From Streptomyces sp. SKN60 (GTDB lineage Bacteria > Actinomycetota > Actinomycetes > Streptomycetales > Streptomycetaceae): a DNA stretch of 64,000 nucleotides. The stretch is taken from positions 186,001 to 250,000 of the forward strand of contig NZ_JAHTMW010000010.1 in the NCBI RefSeq assembly GCF_026236535.1, in the 5' to 3' direction. Positions 57,006-64,000 of this stretch are shown here, one piece after another; positions within the stretch are counted from its first letter, which is position 1, and every line of letters starts with the position of its first letter. The position numbers and the translations under genes are program-made. The notes under the pieces were generated by a model. That model was given only the letters and a program-made list of their open reading frames with translations, did no database searches and was not told the DNA's origin.

Positions 57006-58037
57006 ATGAGTCTCGTCGACGAACTGAAGAGCGCCGTCACCCCCCGAGCAGCCCTGCTGGTCGTCGGCGTCTTCGCCCTCCAGCTGCTGTTCATCGCCTC
57101 GTACGTGGGGGCCCTGCACCACCCGAAGCCGACGGACGTGCCCTTCGGCGTGGTCGCCCCCCAGCAGGTCTCCACCGTCCTCATGGAACGGCTGGAGAAG
57201 CTGCCCGGCGACCCGCTCGACCCGCGGACGGTCACCGACGCGGCCGAGGCCCGGGACCAGATCATGAACCGGGACATCGACGGGGCCCTGATCGTCGACC
57301 CGCGGGGCCGCACCGACACCCTGCTCGTCGCCTCCGGCGGCGGCACGGTGCTCTCCTCCGCCCTGGAGAAGACGTTCACCCAGGTGGAGGCGGCCAACCG
57401 GCGCACGATCCGCACCGTCGACGTGGCCCCGGCCTCCCCGCAGGACTTCGACGGGCTCTCCGCCTTCTATCTGGTGGTCGGCTGGTGCGTCGGCGGCTAC
57501 ATCTGCGCCGCGATCCTGGCGATCAGCGCCGGCTCCCGCCCCGCGAACCCGCACCGGGCGATCATCCGGCTCGGGGCGCTCGCGCTCTACGCGATTCTCG
57601 GCGGCCTGGGCGGCGCGATCATCGTCGGCCCGATCCTGGGCGCACTGCCCGGCAGCGTGGCCGCGCTGTGGGGCCTGGGCGCCCTGGTGGTCTTCGCGGT
57701 CGGCGCCGCGACCCTCGCCCTGCAGTCCGTCTTCGGGATCGTCGGCATCGGCCTGGCGATCCTGCTGATCGTCGTCGCGGGCAACCCCAGCGCGGGCGGC
57801 GCCTTCCCGCTGCCGATGCTGCCGCCGTTCTGGAAGGCGATCGGCCCGGCCCTGCCCCCGGGCGCGGGCACCTGGGCGGCGCGCTCGATCGCGTACTTCA
57901 AGGGCAACGACATGACCGCGTCGATGCTGGTGCTCTCCGCCTGGGCGGTGGTCGGCTCGGCCGTCACCCTGGCGATGTCCGCACTGAAGCGGCAGCCGGC
58001 GGCGGAGCAGACCGCCGGAGCACCCTCGGGCGCGTAG
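57006..58037 (+). CDS. Integral membrane protein, ABC-2/YhgE-like
   Basis: 343 residues. One helix near the N-terminus (about 15-36, ALLVVGVFALQLLFIASYVGAL), an extracytoplasmic domain of about 120 residues (PTDVPFGVVAPQQVS, INGALIV-type DIDGALIVDPRGRTDTLL), then about five helices (LSAFYLVVGWCVGGYICAAIL onward). This layout is that of ABC-2-type/YhgE-Pip membrane proteins lacking an ATPase. No partner ATPase is adjacent. Possible roles are export or phage-receptor-like surface functions by family analogy. It is divergent from dnaE2, with a LexA-like box between, and ends in a strong bidirectional terminator. Confidence 0.85.
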   Translation: MSLVDELKSAVTPRAALLVVGVFALQLLFIASYVGALHHPKPTDVPFGVVAPQQVSTVLMERLEKLPGDPLDPRTVTDAAEARDQIMNRDIDGALIVDPRGRTDTLLVASGGGTVLSSALEKTFTQVEAANRRTIRTVDVAPASPQDFDGLSAFYLVVGWCVGGYICAAILAISAGSRPANPHRAIIRLGALALYAILGGLGGAIIVGPILGALPGSVAALWGLGALVVFAVGAATLALQSVFGIVGIGLAILLIVVAGNPSAGGAFPLPMLPPFWKAIGPALPPGAGTWAARSIAYFKGNDMTASMLVLSAWAVVGSAVTLAMSALKRQPAAEQTAGAPSGA

Positions 58038-58052
58038 GCGCCCCCGGGCACA

Positions 58053-58086
58053 TGAGTGCCCCCGGCGCGTCCGCCGGGGGCACTCA
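58053..58086. terminator. Bidirectional terminator between convergent genes
   Basis: GAGTGCCCCCGGC and GCCGGGGGCACTC form a 13-bp perfect stem (14 with the flanking T-A pair) around GCGTCC. It sits between the membrane protein stop (58037) and the protease stop (58102), so it can serve both. Confidence 0.9.
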
Positions 58087-58101
58087 CCCATGTGCGTGGG
58101 A

Positions 58102-59001
58102 TCAGAAGACGTTCACGCCGTACGCGCTCAGCGCCTCCGTCACGGGCTGGAAGAAGGTGGTGCCGCCCGAGGAGCAGTTGCCGCTGCCGCCCGAGGTGAG
58201 GCCGATGGCGCGGCTGCCGGAGTAGAGCGGGCCGCCGGAGTCGCCCGGCTCGGCGCACACGTTGGTGCGGATCATGCCGTAGACGATGTCGCCGCCGCCG
58301 TAGTTCACCGTGGCGTTGAGGCCGGTGACCGAGCCGCTGTGGATGCCGGTGGTGGAGCCGCGGCGGGTGACGGACATGCCGACGGTGGCGTTGGCCGCGC
58401 TGGTGATGTCGACGCTGCCGACCGTGCCGGACTTGGTCACCGTGCTGTTGGTGTAGCGCACGATGCCGTAGTCGTTGGTCGGGAAGCTCGACCCGGCCGT
58501 GCTGCCGAGCACGGTGCTGTGGGAGGAGTTGGACCACCAGGTGCCCGCGCCGTCGGTGCAGTGACCGGCGGTGAGGAAGTAGTAGTTGCCGGCGCTGTCC
58601 TTGACGTTGAAGCCGAGCGAGCAGCGCCAGCTGCTCGCGTAGATGGCGTCGCCGCCGGAGATCAGCTTCCTGAAGGTGCCGTTGGTGCGCTCGATGCGCA
58701 GGGCTCCGGCGTTGGCGCCGGCCTGGCGCTTGATCTTGGCGATCTCCGCCTGGGAGACGGTGGAGTCGACGGTGACGACCATCTTGTTGGTCGCCGGGTC
58801 GAGGTTCCAGGCGGTGCCCGGCACGTCGGCGGCGAGCACGGCGTCGCCCGCGGCCGAGAGCTGGGAGGCGCTGAAGGTGCCGGCCGACGCGGCGGAGTCG
58901 GCGCTGGCGGCGGGAACGGCGATCGCCGCCGCGGCGACCAGACCGGTCGCGACGGCGAGCAGCCGGATCGTTCTCGTGGGGGTGGTGCGCGTGGTCCTCA
59001 C
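58102..59001 (-). CDS. Secreted S1 serine protease, streptogrisin-like
   Basis: 299 residues from GTG 59001 with GGAGGAACGAGAA before it. The signal peptide ends near residue 34 (PAASA/DSAAS). A propeptide to about 115 follows (alpha-lytic-type, VDSTVSQAEIAKIKRQAG), then the mature protease: ISGGDAIY start, His in TAGHCTDG, Asp in PTNDYGIVRY, Ser in EPGDSGGPL. Six Cys form disulfides, as in streptogrisins. The catalytic triad is intact. A second, similar gene lies 170 bases upstream on the same strand. Extracellular protein digestion; the propeptide acts as folding aid in the family. Confidence 0.96.
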   Translation of the reverse strand: MRTTRTTPTRTIRLLAVATGLVAAAAIAVPAASADSAASAGTFSASQLSAAGDAVLAADVPGTAWNLDPATNKMVVTVDSTVSQAEIAKIKRQAGANAGALRIERTNGTFRKLISGGDAIYASSWRCSLGFNVKDSAGNYYFLTAGHCTDGAGTWWSNSSHSTVLGSTAGSSFPTNDYGIVRYTNSTVTKSGTVGSVDITSAANATVGMSVTRRGSTTGIHSGSVTGLNATVNYGGGDIVYGMIRTNVCAEPGDSGGPLYSGSRAIGLTSGGSGNCSSGGTTFFQPVTEALSAYGVNVF

Positions 59002-59171
59002 TTCTCGTTCCTCCAGAGGGGAATCGGGGGTCCGCCGTGGGGTGACGGGCCCGTGAGGCGCGGCCTTGGGGGGCCTGCGCTGTGGGGGAGTCTCGGGCTG
59101 CGCGACTTCGGGCCGCAAGGGCGGCTTTCGGCCGTGCAGCCTTCAACCAACCATCCGGGAAAGGGAGTTGC

Positions 59172-60026
59172 TCAGTACAGGCTGACCTTGTACTTGGCGA
59201 GCGCCTCGGGCACCGGCTGGTAGAACGTGGTGCCGCCGGTCGAGCAGTTGCCGCTGCCGCCGGAGGTGATGCCGAGCGCCTTGGTGCCGTCGTAGAGGGC
59301 ACCGCCCGAGTCGCCGGGCTCGGCGCAGACGTTGGTCTGGATCATGCCGCGCACGGTGCCGCCGCCGGAGTAGTGCACGGTCGCGTCGAGGCCCGTGACG
59401 GTGCCGCTGCGGGTGCCGGTGGTGGAGCCGGAGCGCTTGACGGACTCGCCCACGTAGGCGTCGGCCGCGGTGAAGCCGCCGGTGTGGCTGAGCGAGGCGT
59501 TGTCGTAGCGGACCAGGGCGTAGTCGTTGCCCGGGAAGCTGGAGCCGACCGTGGGTCCGATCAGCGTGGACTGGGCCGAGTTGGCGTACCAGGTGTTCAC
59601 GACGTTGCCGCAGTGGCCGGCCGTGAGGAAGTAGTACGTGCTGCCGCTGCGCACGTTGAAGCCGAGCGAACAGCGGTAGCCGTTGCCGTAGATGGCGTCA
59701 CCGGCGGCGAGCAGCGGCTTGAAGACGCCGGGGGCGCGCTCGACGCGCAGCGCGGCGGCGTCGGCCCCGGCGGCCCGGCGGATCTTGGCGATCCCGGCGT
59801 CGGAGACCGTCGAGTCGGCGGTGACGACGACCCGGCCGGCGGCTCTGTCGACGTACCAGGCGGTGCCGCCGACGTCCGCTCCGAGGACGGCGGCGTCGGC
59901 ACGGGCGAGCGCCTGGGCGCTCGCGGGTCCGGGGGTGGGTGCGGCCTGGGCTCCGGGGAGTCCGAGGGCGGTGGCGGCCGCGACGGCGGCGGCGACGGCG
60001 AGCAGGCGGATGCGCGTGGTCCTCAC
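59172..60026 (-). CDS. Secreted S1 serine protease, paralogue of the neighbour
   Basis: 284 residues from GTG 60026 with GAAGGAGAACA before it. Same plan as the adjacent protease: signal (AVAAATALGLPGAQA/APTP), propeptide (VTADSTVSDAGIAKIRRAAG), mature enzyme from about LLAAGDAIYGNGY. Triad: His in TAGHCGNV, Asp in PGNDYALVRY, Ser in EPGDSGGALY. Two Cys pairs are conserved and the C-terminus is GTTFYQPVPEALAKYKVSLY. Clear tandem duplication with divergence. The substrate pocket, on the sequence, keeps the streptogrisin type. Each gene has its own ribosome site and intergenic region, so separate control is possible. Confidence 0.96.
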   Translation of the reverse strand: MRTTRIRLLAVAAAVAAATALGLPGAQAAPTPGPASAQALARADAAVLGADVGGTAWYVDRAAGRVVVTADSTVSDAGIAKIRRAAGADAAALRVERAPGVFKPLLAAGDAIYGNGYRCSLGFNVRSGSTYYFLTAGHCGNVVNTWYANSAQSTLIGPTVGSSFPGNDYALVRYDNASLSHTGGFTAADAYVGESVKRSGSTTGTRSGTVTGLDATVHYSGGGTVRGMIQTNVCAEPGDSGGALYDGTKALGITSGGSGNCSTGGTTFYQPVPEALAKYKVSLY

Positions 60027-60198
60027 TGTTCTCCTTCGGGGTACGGCGGAGAGGGGCCCGTGGGTGGCGGGCCCATGAGGCACTGTCAGATGACGTGTTC
60101 CTGACATGCACCGCGAGCGATACTGGCCTGTCGCACAGGAACGCACAAGACCGCCCGCGCATCCGGTCTACGCGCGGGGACCGGTGATGCGGACGCGT

Positions 60199-60236
60199 GC
60201 GGACGGCGCGGACCCCCGTGGGTCCGCGCCGTCCGC
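60199..60236 (-). terminator. Strong terminator after DUF1684 gene
   Basis: GCGGACGGCGCGGACCC pairs perfectly with GGGTCCGCGCCGTCCGC (17 bp, loop CCGT). It lies about 55 bases downstream of the DUF1684 stop on the minus strand, with short direct repeats between. Confidence 0.88.
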
Positions 60237-60249
60237 GACCGTCCCTTTC

Positions 60250-60292
60250 AGGCCTCGATCAGGCCTCGATCAGGCCCCGATCAGGCTCGGTC
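60250..60292. repeat. 11-bp direct repeats after DUF1684 stop
   Basis: AGGCCTCGATC occurs at 60250 and 60261, then AGGCCCCGATC at 60272 and a degenerate AGGCTCGGTC at 60283. The array abuts the DUF1684 stop codon (60291-60293) and precedes the terminator hairpin. The role is unknown; slippage could alter the gene's 3' flank. Confidence 0.8.
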
Positions 60293-61109
60293 AGCCCTCG
60301 GCGACCCGCCGCTCCCCCGCCGCGATCTCCGTGTCGAGGGTGTTCCCCGGCGGCGGGAAGGGGCAGATGAAATGCGCCGCGAACGCGCACGGCGGCAGCA
60401 GCGCCCGGTTGAAGTCCACCGTCACCGAGCCGTCCGCGGCCGGGGCGGCCGGCCGCAGGAAGCGGAAGCGGTAGCTGTCCTTGCCGCTGCTGGTGTCCGC
60501 GAACACCGCCCACAGGGAGCCGTCGTCCTCGATCGCGACCTGCAGGCTGTGGTCGGTGCCGTCCAGGTCGAAGACCACCTCACCGGCGAGCCCCAGGCCG
60601 CGCTCCTTGCCGTCCGCGTTCTCCACCCGGACGCTGCGCGACTCGGCGTACGGACGGAACACGCCCGGCCGCACCCACTTCTCGTCGTACGGCGTGGCCT
60701 CGATGCCCCGGAAGGCGCGCCGCGCCGCCGACTCGGGGTCGAAGTCCCGTACCGCCCACTCGCCCTCGCGGCGCAGCACCACCAGGCGCCGCCCGGCGGA
60801 CTCGGCCCGCGACTCGTGGATCGGGGCGTGGTCGGCGGCCAGCCGCACCGTGCCGATGAGCGGCGCCCCGTCGACCGTGATCGCGTCCTCGGCGCCCGCG
60901 GTGAGGACGACCTCGTCGCCGTCCGCCCGCCACAGCCCCGGAACGGCCGGAATTCGCCCCTCCGGGAAGTCCGAGAGCCAGTAGGTGCCGGTCAGCGAGA
61001 GCGGTCCGTACGAGGAGGCGACCGCCGCCGTCCGCTGCTCGTGCCAGTGCTGCCACTCCTGCCGGGGGTCGGCGTCCAGCGCGCCCCTGGCGGTGTCATC
61101 CGTGCTCAT
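60291..61109 (-). CDS. DUF1684 protein
   Basis: 272 residues, no signal. The conserved block of the family is FDPESAARRAFRGIEATPYDEKWVRPGVFRPY (ends as landmarks), and the C-terminal DFNRALLPPCAFAAHFICPFPPPGN carries Cys, His and aromatic residues typical of DUF1684. An Arg-rich middle (ESRAESAGRRLVVLRREGEWAVRD) precedes it. The function is not established in the family. It is the last gene of an operon after the ABC permease, FAD/NAD(P) protein and the ATPase remnant, and its ATG at 61109 overlaps the remnant ORF by 14 bases. GTGGAAGGCTGAACCACC gives the ribosome site. Confidence 0.88.
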   Translation of the reverse strand: MSTDDTARGALDADPRQEWQHWHEQRTAAVASSYGPLSLTGTYWLSDFPEGRIPAVPGLWRADGDEVVLTAGAEDAITVDGAPLIGTVRLAADHAPIHESRAESAGRRLVVLRREGEWAVRDFDPESAARRAFRGIEATPYDEKWVRPGVFRPYAESRSVRVENADGKERGLGLAGEVVFDLDGTDHSLQVAIEDDGSLWAVFADTSSGKDSYRFRFLRPAAPAADGSVTVDFNRALLPPCAFAAHFICPFPPPGNTLDTEIAAGERRVAEG

Positions 61110-61224
61110 GGTGGTTCAGCCTTCCACAGGTCGGTCGGGGGGCGGGGGGAACGACGGGCGGTCGCAGCGCCTCCGGCGGGCCGAAGCTCTCGCGGACGGA
61201 CCGGAATTCGACCATGGAGCTCAT
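61096..61224 (-). pseudogene. Remnant of an amino-acid ABC transporter ATPase gene
   Basis: A 42-codon frame starting ATG 61224 on the stop of the FAD/NAD(P) gene (ATGA). Its first 20 or so residues (SSMVEFRSVRESFGPPEALR) match the usual start of polar amino-acid ABC ATPases (roughly MVEFRSVRKSFGxxEVLR). After that the frame turns into Pro/Arg-rich nonsense and stops, with no Walker motifs. The permease of such a transporter is two genes upstream. A deletion fusing the ATPase start to sequence before the DUF1684 gene is the simplest reading. A real small protein is the alternative. Confidence 0.55.
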
Positions 61225-63053
61225 CGGGTGCTCCCCTTCGCGTAGTGGCGTCCGGCGGAGTGCGCGGGCGCGGCCTCCCGCAGCAGCGCGAGCGCGGTGC
61301 GCGCGGTGCGGTCGTTCTGCGCGAAGGCCACACCGCCGGTACGGGGCCGGGTGAAGGCCCCGCCGGCCCGGGTGGTGGTGTGCGGGCCCAGCGCGAAGCG
61401 GCGCGGGTGCGGTCGGCCGTCCCGCCCGAGGAGCCGTCCGTCGCCGGGGTCGACGGCGAGCAGTCCGGCGTCGGTGGCCCGGGCCCCGTCCTCGTACAGG
61501 GCGCGCAGCAGCGGGCTCGCGGTGTCCCGCACGGTCGGGTCGGGCAGCCGGGCCTCGACCAGGGCGCGGGCCTCGGTCCACTGCCCCGGCAGGCTGGCGG
61601 AGGAGGCCCGGAACACGCCGCGCTCCTCGTCGGCCTCGACGGTGAGTCCGGCGCCGAGGAAGCGCACGATCCCGGCCTCGGACAGCGCGAGCAGCTGCTC
61701 CAGGCGCGGCCCGGGCGGGCCGGAGGCGAGGAAGCTGAAGAAGCCGTGCCACCAGTGGCCGGAGTCGCCCGGGTCGGGGAGCCGGGCGAGCTGTCCGTAG
61801 ACGGAGACCAGCGCGCCGAAGACGGCCAGGTCGGGGCTGTGCGCGGGGTCGTGCCGGCGCTGGAGGTCCTCGGTGACGTACTGGCGGAGCCCGTGCTGCA
61901 GGGCCTCGGCCGAGGCGAACCGCACCCCGTCCAGCGGGTGGTCGATCGCCTCCGGGTCGAAGCGGTCGCCCGGGTCGGGCACGGCCGCGGCGACCAGCGC
62001 GTCGAGGTCCGCGCCGAGCGGCTCGGCGACCGTGTACGCCTCGGCGAACTCGGCCCAGGGCAGCGCGGTCCGCCCGGGATGCGCGGTGAACAGACGGTGG
62101 TAGTGGGCCCAGCCGAGTTCCTTGGCCACGTGCGGCCAGATGTCGCGCCGGAAGTCGGGCGGCCCCGGCCGCTCGCGCAGGGCGGCGACCTCGGCGGGCC
62201 CGAAGAAGCGCGGCAGCGGCGGGCGTTCGCCGGCGAGCTCGTAACCGATCTTGGAGTGGTACGGGACGCCCCGGCGCGAGCCGACGTGGAGCACCGGTTC
62301 GCGGCCGGACGGCACGTACACGAGGCGTCCGCCGGGCCCCTCCTCGTACCGGCCGCCGCGGCCCTCGGTGAGCAGCACCATGAGGTCGACGAAGGCGAGT
62401 CCGAGGCCGCGGACCAGGACCGGTGCTCCGGCGGGCAGCGCGGAGAGGTCGGTGTCGGCGGTGAAGCCGGGCGGCAGGTGGACGAGTCCGTGGCGGGCGG
62501 CGAAGGCGGTGAGTTCGCGCTGCCGGGCGTCGGGCCGGGCGTCGAGGTGGCCGAGGGTGAGGACGACGAGGTCGGCGACGAGCGGGGCCGCGTACCCGTC
62601 GAGCCAGATCCGCTGCCGCCCGTCGCGCGGCCCGGCGACCCGCAGCGCGGTGGTGGGGTGTTCGTGGACGGTGACGGTCGGCGGGAGGGCGGCACGGGCC
62701 TGTCGGTAGGCCCAGCGCAGATAGGCGCCCTGCCGGCGGCGGCTGGGGAAGGCGTCCCCTTCCGTGCCGGCCCAGTCGGCGTGGGTGGGGCCGGGGCGCA
62801 CCGGCCCGTCGAGGGCGACGGTCTCGTCGGTGAAGACGGTGACGTCCTCGGCCCGGGAGTTCATCCAGAGCAGCGGGGACTGGGCGGTGCGCCAGATCCG
62901 GCCGGGGCCGGGCGGGTGCGGGTCGACGAGGTGCAGGTCCAGGGGCCGGTCCCCGTACAGCTCGGGGAGGTTGGCGGCGAGCCGCTCCAGGATGCCGAGG
63001 CCGCGCGGTCCGGCGCCGACGATCACCAGGGAGGGACGGTGGACGGCGGTCAC
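61221..63053 (-). CDS. FAD/NAD(P)-binding protein (FAD_NAD_binding_9 type)
   Basis: 610 residues. The N-terminal Rossmann motif VIVGAGPRGLG at about 10-20 is the mark of this group, which resembles flavin monooxygenases and acyl-mannosyltransferase-like HpnW proteins. Further blocks: WMNSRAEDVTVFTD, VLTLGHLDARPDARQ, VRGLGLAFVDLMVLL, YHSKIGYELAGERPP and TGGVAFAQNDRTARTALALL. No membrane segment. It sits inside an amino-acid ABC transporter operon, overlapping the permease stop by 4 bases and the ATPase remnant by 4. In other streptomycetes, as I recall, such genes also lie in amino-acid transporter operons. The reaction is unknown; oxidation of the imported compound is possible. Confidence 0.88.
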   Translation of the reverse strand: MTAVHRPSLVIVGAGPRGLGILERLAANLPELYGDRPLDLHLVDPHPPGPGRIWRTAQSPLLWMNSRAEDVTVFTDETVALDGPVRPGPTHADWAGTEGDAFPSRRRQGAYLRWAYRQARAALPPTVTVHEHPTTALRVAGPRDGRQRIWLDGYAAPLVADLVVLTLGHLDARPDARQRELTAFAARHGLVHLPPGFTADTDLSALPAGAPVLVRGLGLAFVDLMVLLTEGRGGRYEEGPGGRLVYVPSGREPVLHVGSRRGVPYHSKIGYELAGERPPLPRFFGPAEVAALRERPGPPDFRRDIWPHVAKELGWAHYHRLFTAHPGRTALPWAEFAEAYTVAEPLGADLDALVAAAVPDPGDRFDPEAIDHPLDGVRFASAEALQHGLRQYVTEDLQRRHDPAHSPDLAVFGALVSVYGQLARLPDPGDSGHWWHGFFSFLASGPPGPRLEQLLALSEAGIVRFLGAGLTVEADEERGVFRASSASLPGQWTEARALVEARLPDPTVRDTASPLLRALYEDGARATDAGLLAVDPGDGRLLGRDGRPHPRRFALGPHTTTRAGGAFTRPRTGGVAFAQNDRTARTALALLREAAPAHSAGRHYAKGSTR

Positions 63054-63907
63054 CGGGCACCCGCCGTCCCGCGGGCGTAGTGCCGCTCGACGTAGTGCTG
63101 GCCGACGCTGAGCACGGAGGTGACCAGGACGTACCAGACGGTGGCGACCAGAAGCAGCGGGATGACCTGGTAGGTGCGGTGATAGACGAGCTGCACCGAG
63201 TAGAGCAGGTCCTGCACGGCGATGACGGAGACGATCGAGGTGCCCTTGAGGGTGCCGATCAGCATGTTGCCGGCGGGCGGCACGATGGAGCGCATGGCCT
63301 GCGGCAGCACGATCCGGGTGAACCTGCGGCGGCGGCCGAGGCCGAGGGACTGGGCGGCCTCGATCTGGCCGCGGTCGACGGAGAGGATGCCGCCGCGGAC
63401 CACTTCGGCGGCGTAGGCGGCCTCATGCAGGGTGAGGCCGAGGACGGCGACGGACACCGGGCCGAGCAGGTTGACCGTGTGGACGCCCAGGACGGTCGGG
63501 TAGAGGGCGCCGATGTTGAACCAGAACAGCAGCTGGACCAGGATCGGTGTGGACCGGAAGAACCACACATAGGCCCAGCTCACCGCGCGCAGCACGGGGT
63601 TGGCGGAGAGCCGCAGGACGGCGAGCAGGGTGCCCAGGGCGAAGCCGGCGGCCATCACGGCGGCGGTGAGCCAGAGGGTGAGGCCGAGGCCGCGCAGCAC
63701 GGCGGTGGAGGTGAAGTAGGCGCCGACGACGTCCCACTGGAAGGCGCGGTTGGTGACGACGGAGTACAGCCCGAGCGCGCCGAGGACGAGGACGGCGCCG
63801 GCGGCGGTCCACTGGCCGGCGCGGCGGGCGGGGACGATGCGGAGCACCGGTTCGGGCGGGGCCGGGGTTTCGGATTCGGTCGGGGTTTTGGCGAGGGTCG
63901 CGGACAT
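63050..63907 (-). CDS. Polar amino-acid ABC transporter permease
   Basis: 285 residues. A cytoplasmic N-terminus, one helix at about 32-52 (WTAAGAVLVLGALGLYSVV), a short outside segment, then the five-helix HisM/GlnP-type core. Landmarks: GLGLTLWLTAAVMAAGFALGTLLAV, FFRSTPILVQLLFWFN, and the EAA loop EAAQSLGLGRRRRFTRIVLPQAMRSIVPP (ends as landmarks), the contact site for an ATPase. Downstream lie an FAD/NAD(P) gene and only a remnant of the ATPase gene, so this permease must borrow an ATPase or be inactive. The binding-protein gene, if present, would lie beyond the right edge. Confidence 0.94.
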   Translation of the reverse strand: MSATLAKTPTESETPAPPEPVLRIVPARRAGQWTAAGAVLVLGALGLYSVVTNRAFQWDVVGAYFTSTAVLRGLGLTLWLTAAVMAAGFALGTLLAVLRLSANPVLRAVSWAYVWFFRSTPILVQLLFWFNIGALYPTVLGVHTVNLLGPVSVAVLGLTLHEAAYAAEVVRGGILSVDRGQIEAAQSLGLGRRRRFTRIVLPQAMRSIVPPAGNMLIGTLKGTSIVSVIAVQDLLYSVQLVYHRTYQVIPLLLVATVWYVLVTSVLSVGQHYVERHYARGTAGAR

Positions 63908-64000
63908 GCGAAGGCTCCGTGGATGCCAGGACGGCCCGATGGGCCGGAGACGGATCGAACACGGGGTGCGCCTTCACGCGCGGGAACGCCCGGATCGGGC
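63908..64000. other. Right edge, upstream of permease
   Basis: About 90 bases upstream of the permease start on the minus strand. Short GC-rich dyads (GGCCCGATGGGCC at 63932-63944) are seen. On the minus strand a TGA at 63976-63974 could be the stop of a gene lying outside, possibly the solute-binding protein, but too little is visible to say. Confidence 0.3.

Noticed and set aside
60372..63080. About 900-codon plus-strand frame across DUF1684 and the FAD/NAD(P) gene
   Set aside because: Crosses two well-supported minus-strand genes, with no family features and Gly/Val/Glu-rich composition.
1..64000. tRNA/rRNA genes, CRISPR arrays, prophage, biosynthetic gene cluster
   Set aside because: No T-loop/anticodon structure, regular spacer repeats, integrase or phage genes, or PKS/NRPS/terpene/lanthipeptide genes were found by reading both strands.

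Overview
The window reads as chromosomal DNA of a Streptomyces-type actinomycete. It is very GC-rich with strong third-position GC. It has GTG starts, many 4-base ATGA/GTGA gene overlaps, long perfect hairpins as terminators, many TetR-family regulators, and secreted enzymes (AA10 LPMO, streptogrisin-like proteases, SGNH and alpha/beta lipases). From memory only, the order soxR, hmgA, SGNH lipase, Ser/Thr kinase, LPMO, lipase, ImuB/DnaE2 resembles the S. coelicolor core region around SCO1690-SCO1740; I could not check this. I see no rRNA, tRNA, CRISPR array, prophage or antibiotic biosynthetic cluster.

Layout. 0-4 kb: acyl-CoA metabolism (acyl-CoA dehydrogenase facing an SDR / acyl-CoA ligase / TetR operon). 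4-8.3 kb: secreted NamZ-like muramidase, secreted erythromycin-esterase-like protein with a TTA codon, and an alpha/beta hydrolase. 8.4-12.3 kb: zinc-ribbon protein coupled to a BKACE enzyme, an unknown protein, an RNA ligase of the Deinococcus DRB0094 type, and SoxR. 12.3-21.6 kb: acyl-CoA and aldehyde/alcohol oxidation (MaoC, TetR, acyl-CoA dehydrogenase, TetR, ALDH-ADH operon) with ankyrin/HEAT, ArsR-type and EamA genes between. 22-28 kb: class F sortase with its presumed substrate, CitMHS citrate transporter, molybdopterin oxidoreductase and TetR. 28-32.5 kb: an overlapping three-gene operon of a membrane-anchored beta-helix protein, a cupredoxin-like lipoprotein and a polytopic membrane protein. 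This is my best candidate for an undescribed system. 32.7-34.8 kb: homogentisate dioxygenase and a GntR/UTRA regulator. 36-37.6 kb: a MITE-like element beside a free-standing type ISP restriction specificity domain. 37.6-40.2 kb: TetR plus DrrAB-like exporter. 40.9-46 kb: Ser/Thr kinase, SGNH lipase, GntR, GNAT, DUF402, DUF6299. 46.2-50.1 kb: TctABC tricarboxylate transporter and a CitB-type response regulator with no kinase next to it. 50.3-52.1 kb: cell-wall-anchored LPMO and a lipase. 52.3-56.8 kb: ImuB-like and DnaE2 mutasome with LexA-like boxes. 57-64 kb: membrane protein, two paralogous S1 proteases, DUF1684, a FAD/NAD(P) protein and an amino-acid ABC permease, with a remnant of the ABC ATPase gene.

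How the parts connect. Several TetR operators occur as matched pairs, which lets a small regulatory map be drawn. CTNAGC-N4-GCTTAG lies at both MaoC and its neighbouring TetR. A 17-bp AACTAGC-type dyad lies between the acyl-CoA dehydrogenase and its TetR, and again 6.3 kb away before the ALDH-ADH operon. CATACCGACYGGT lies before the SDR operon and before the molybdopterin oxidoreductase. A TACGTAC-N3-GTAC dyad occurs twice at the drug exporter, once inside its coding sequence. These are sequence matches; no binding has been shown here.
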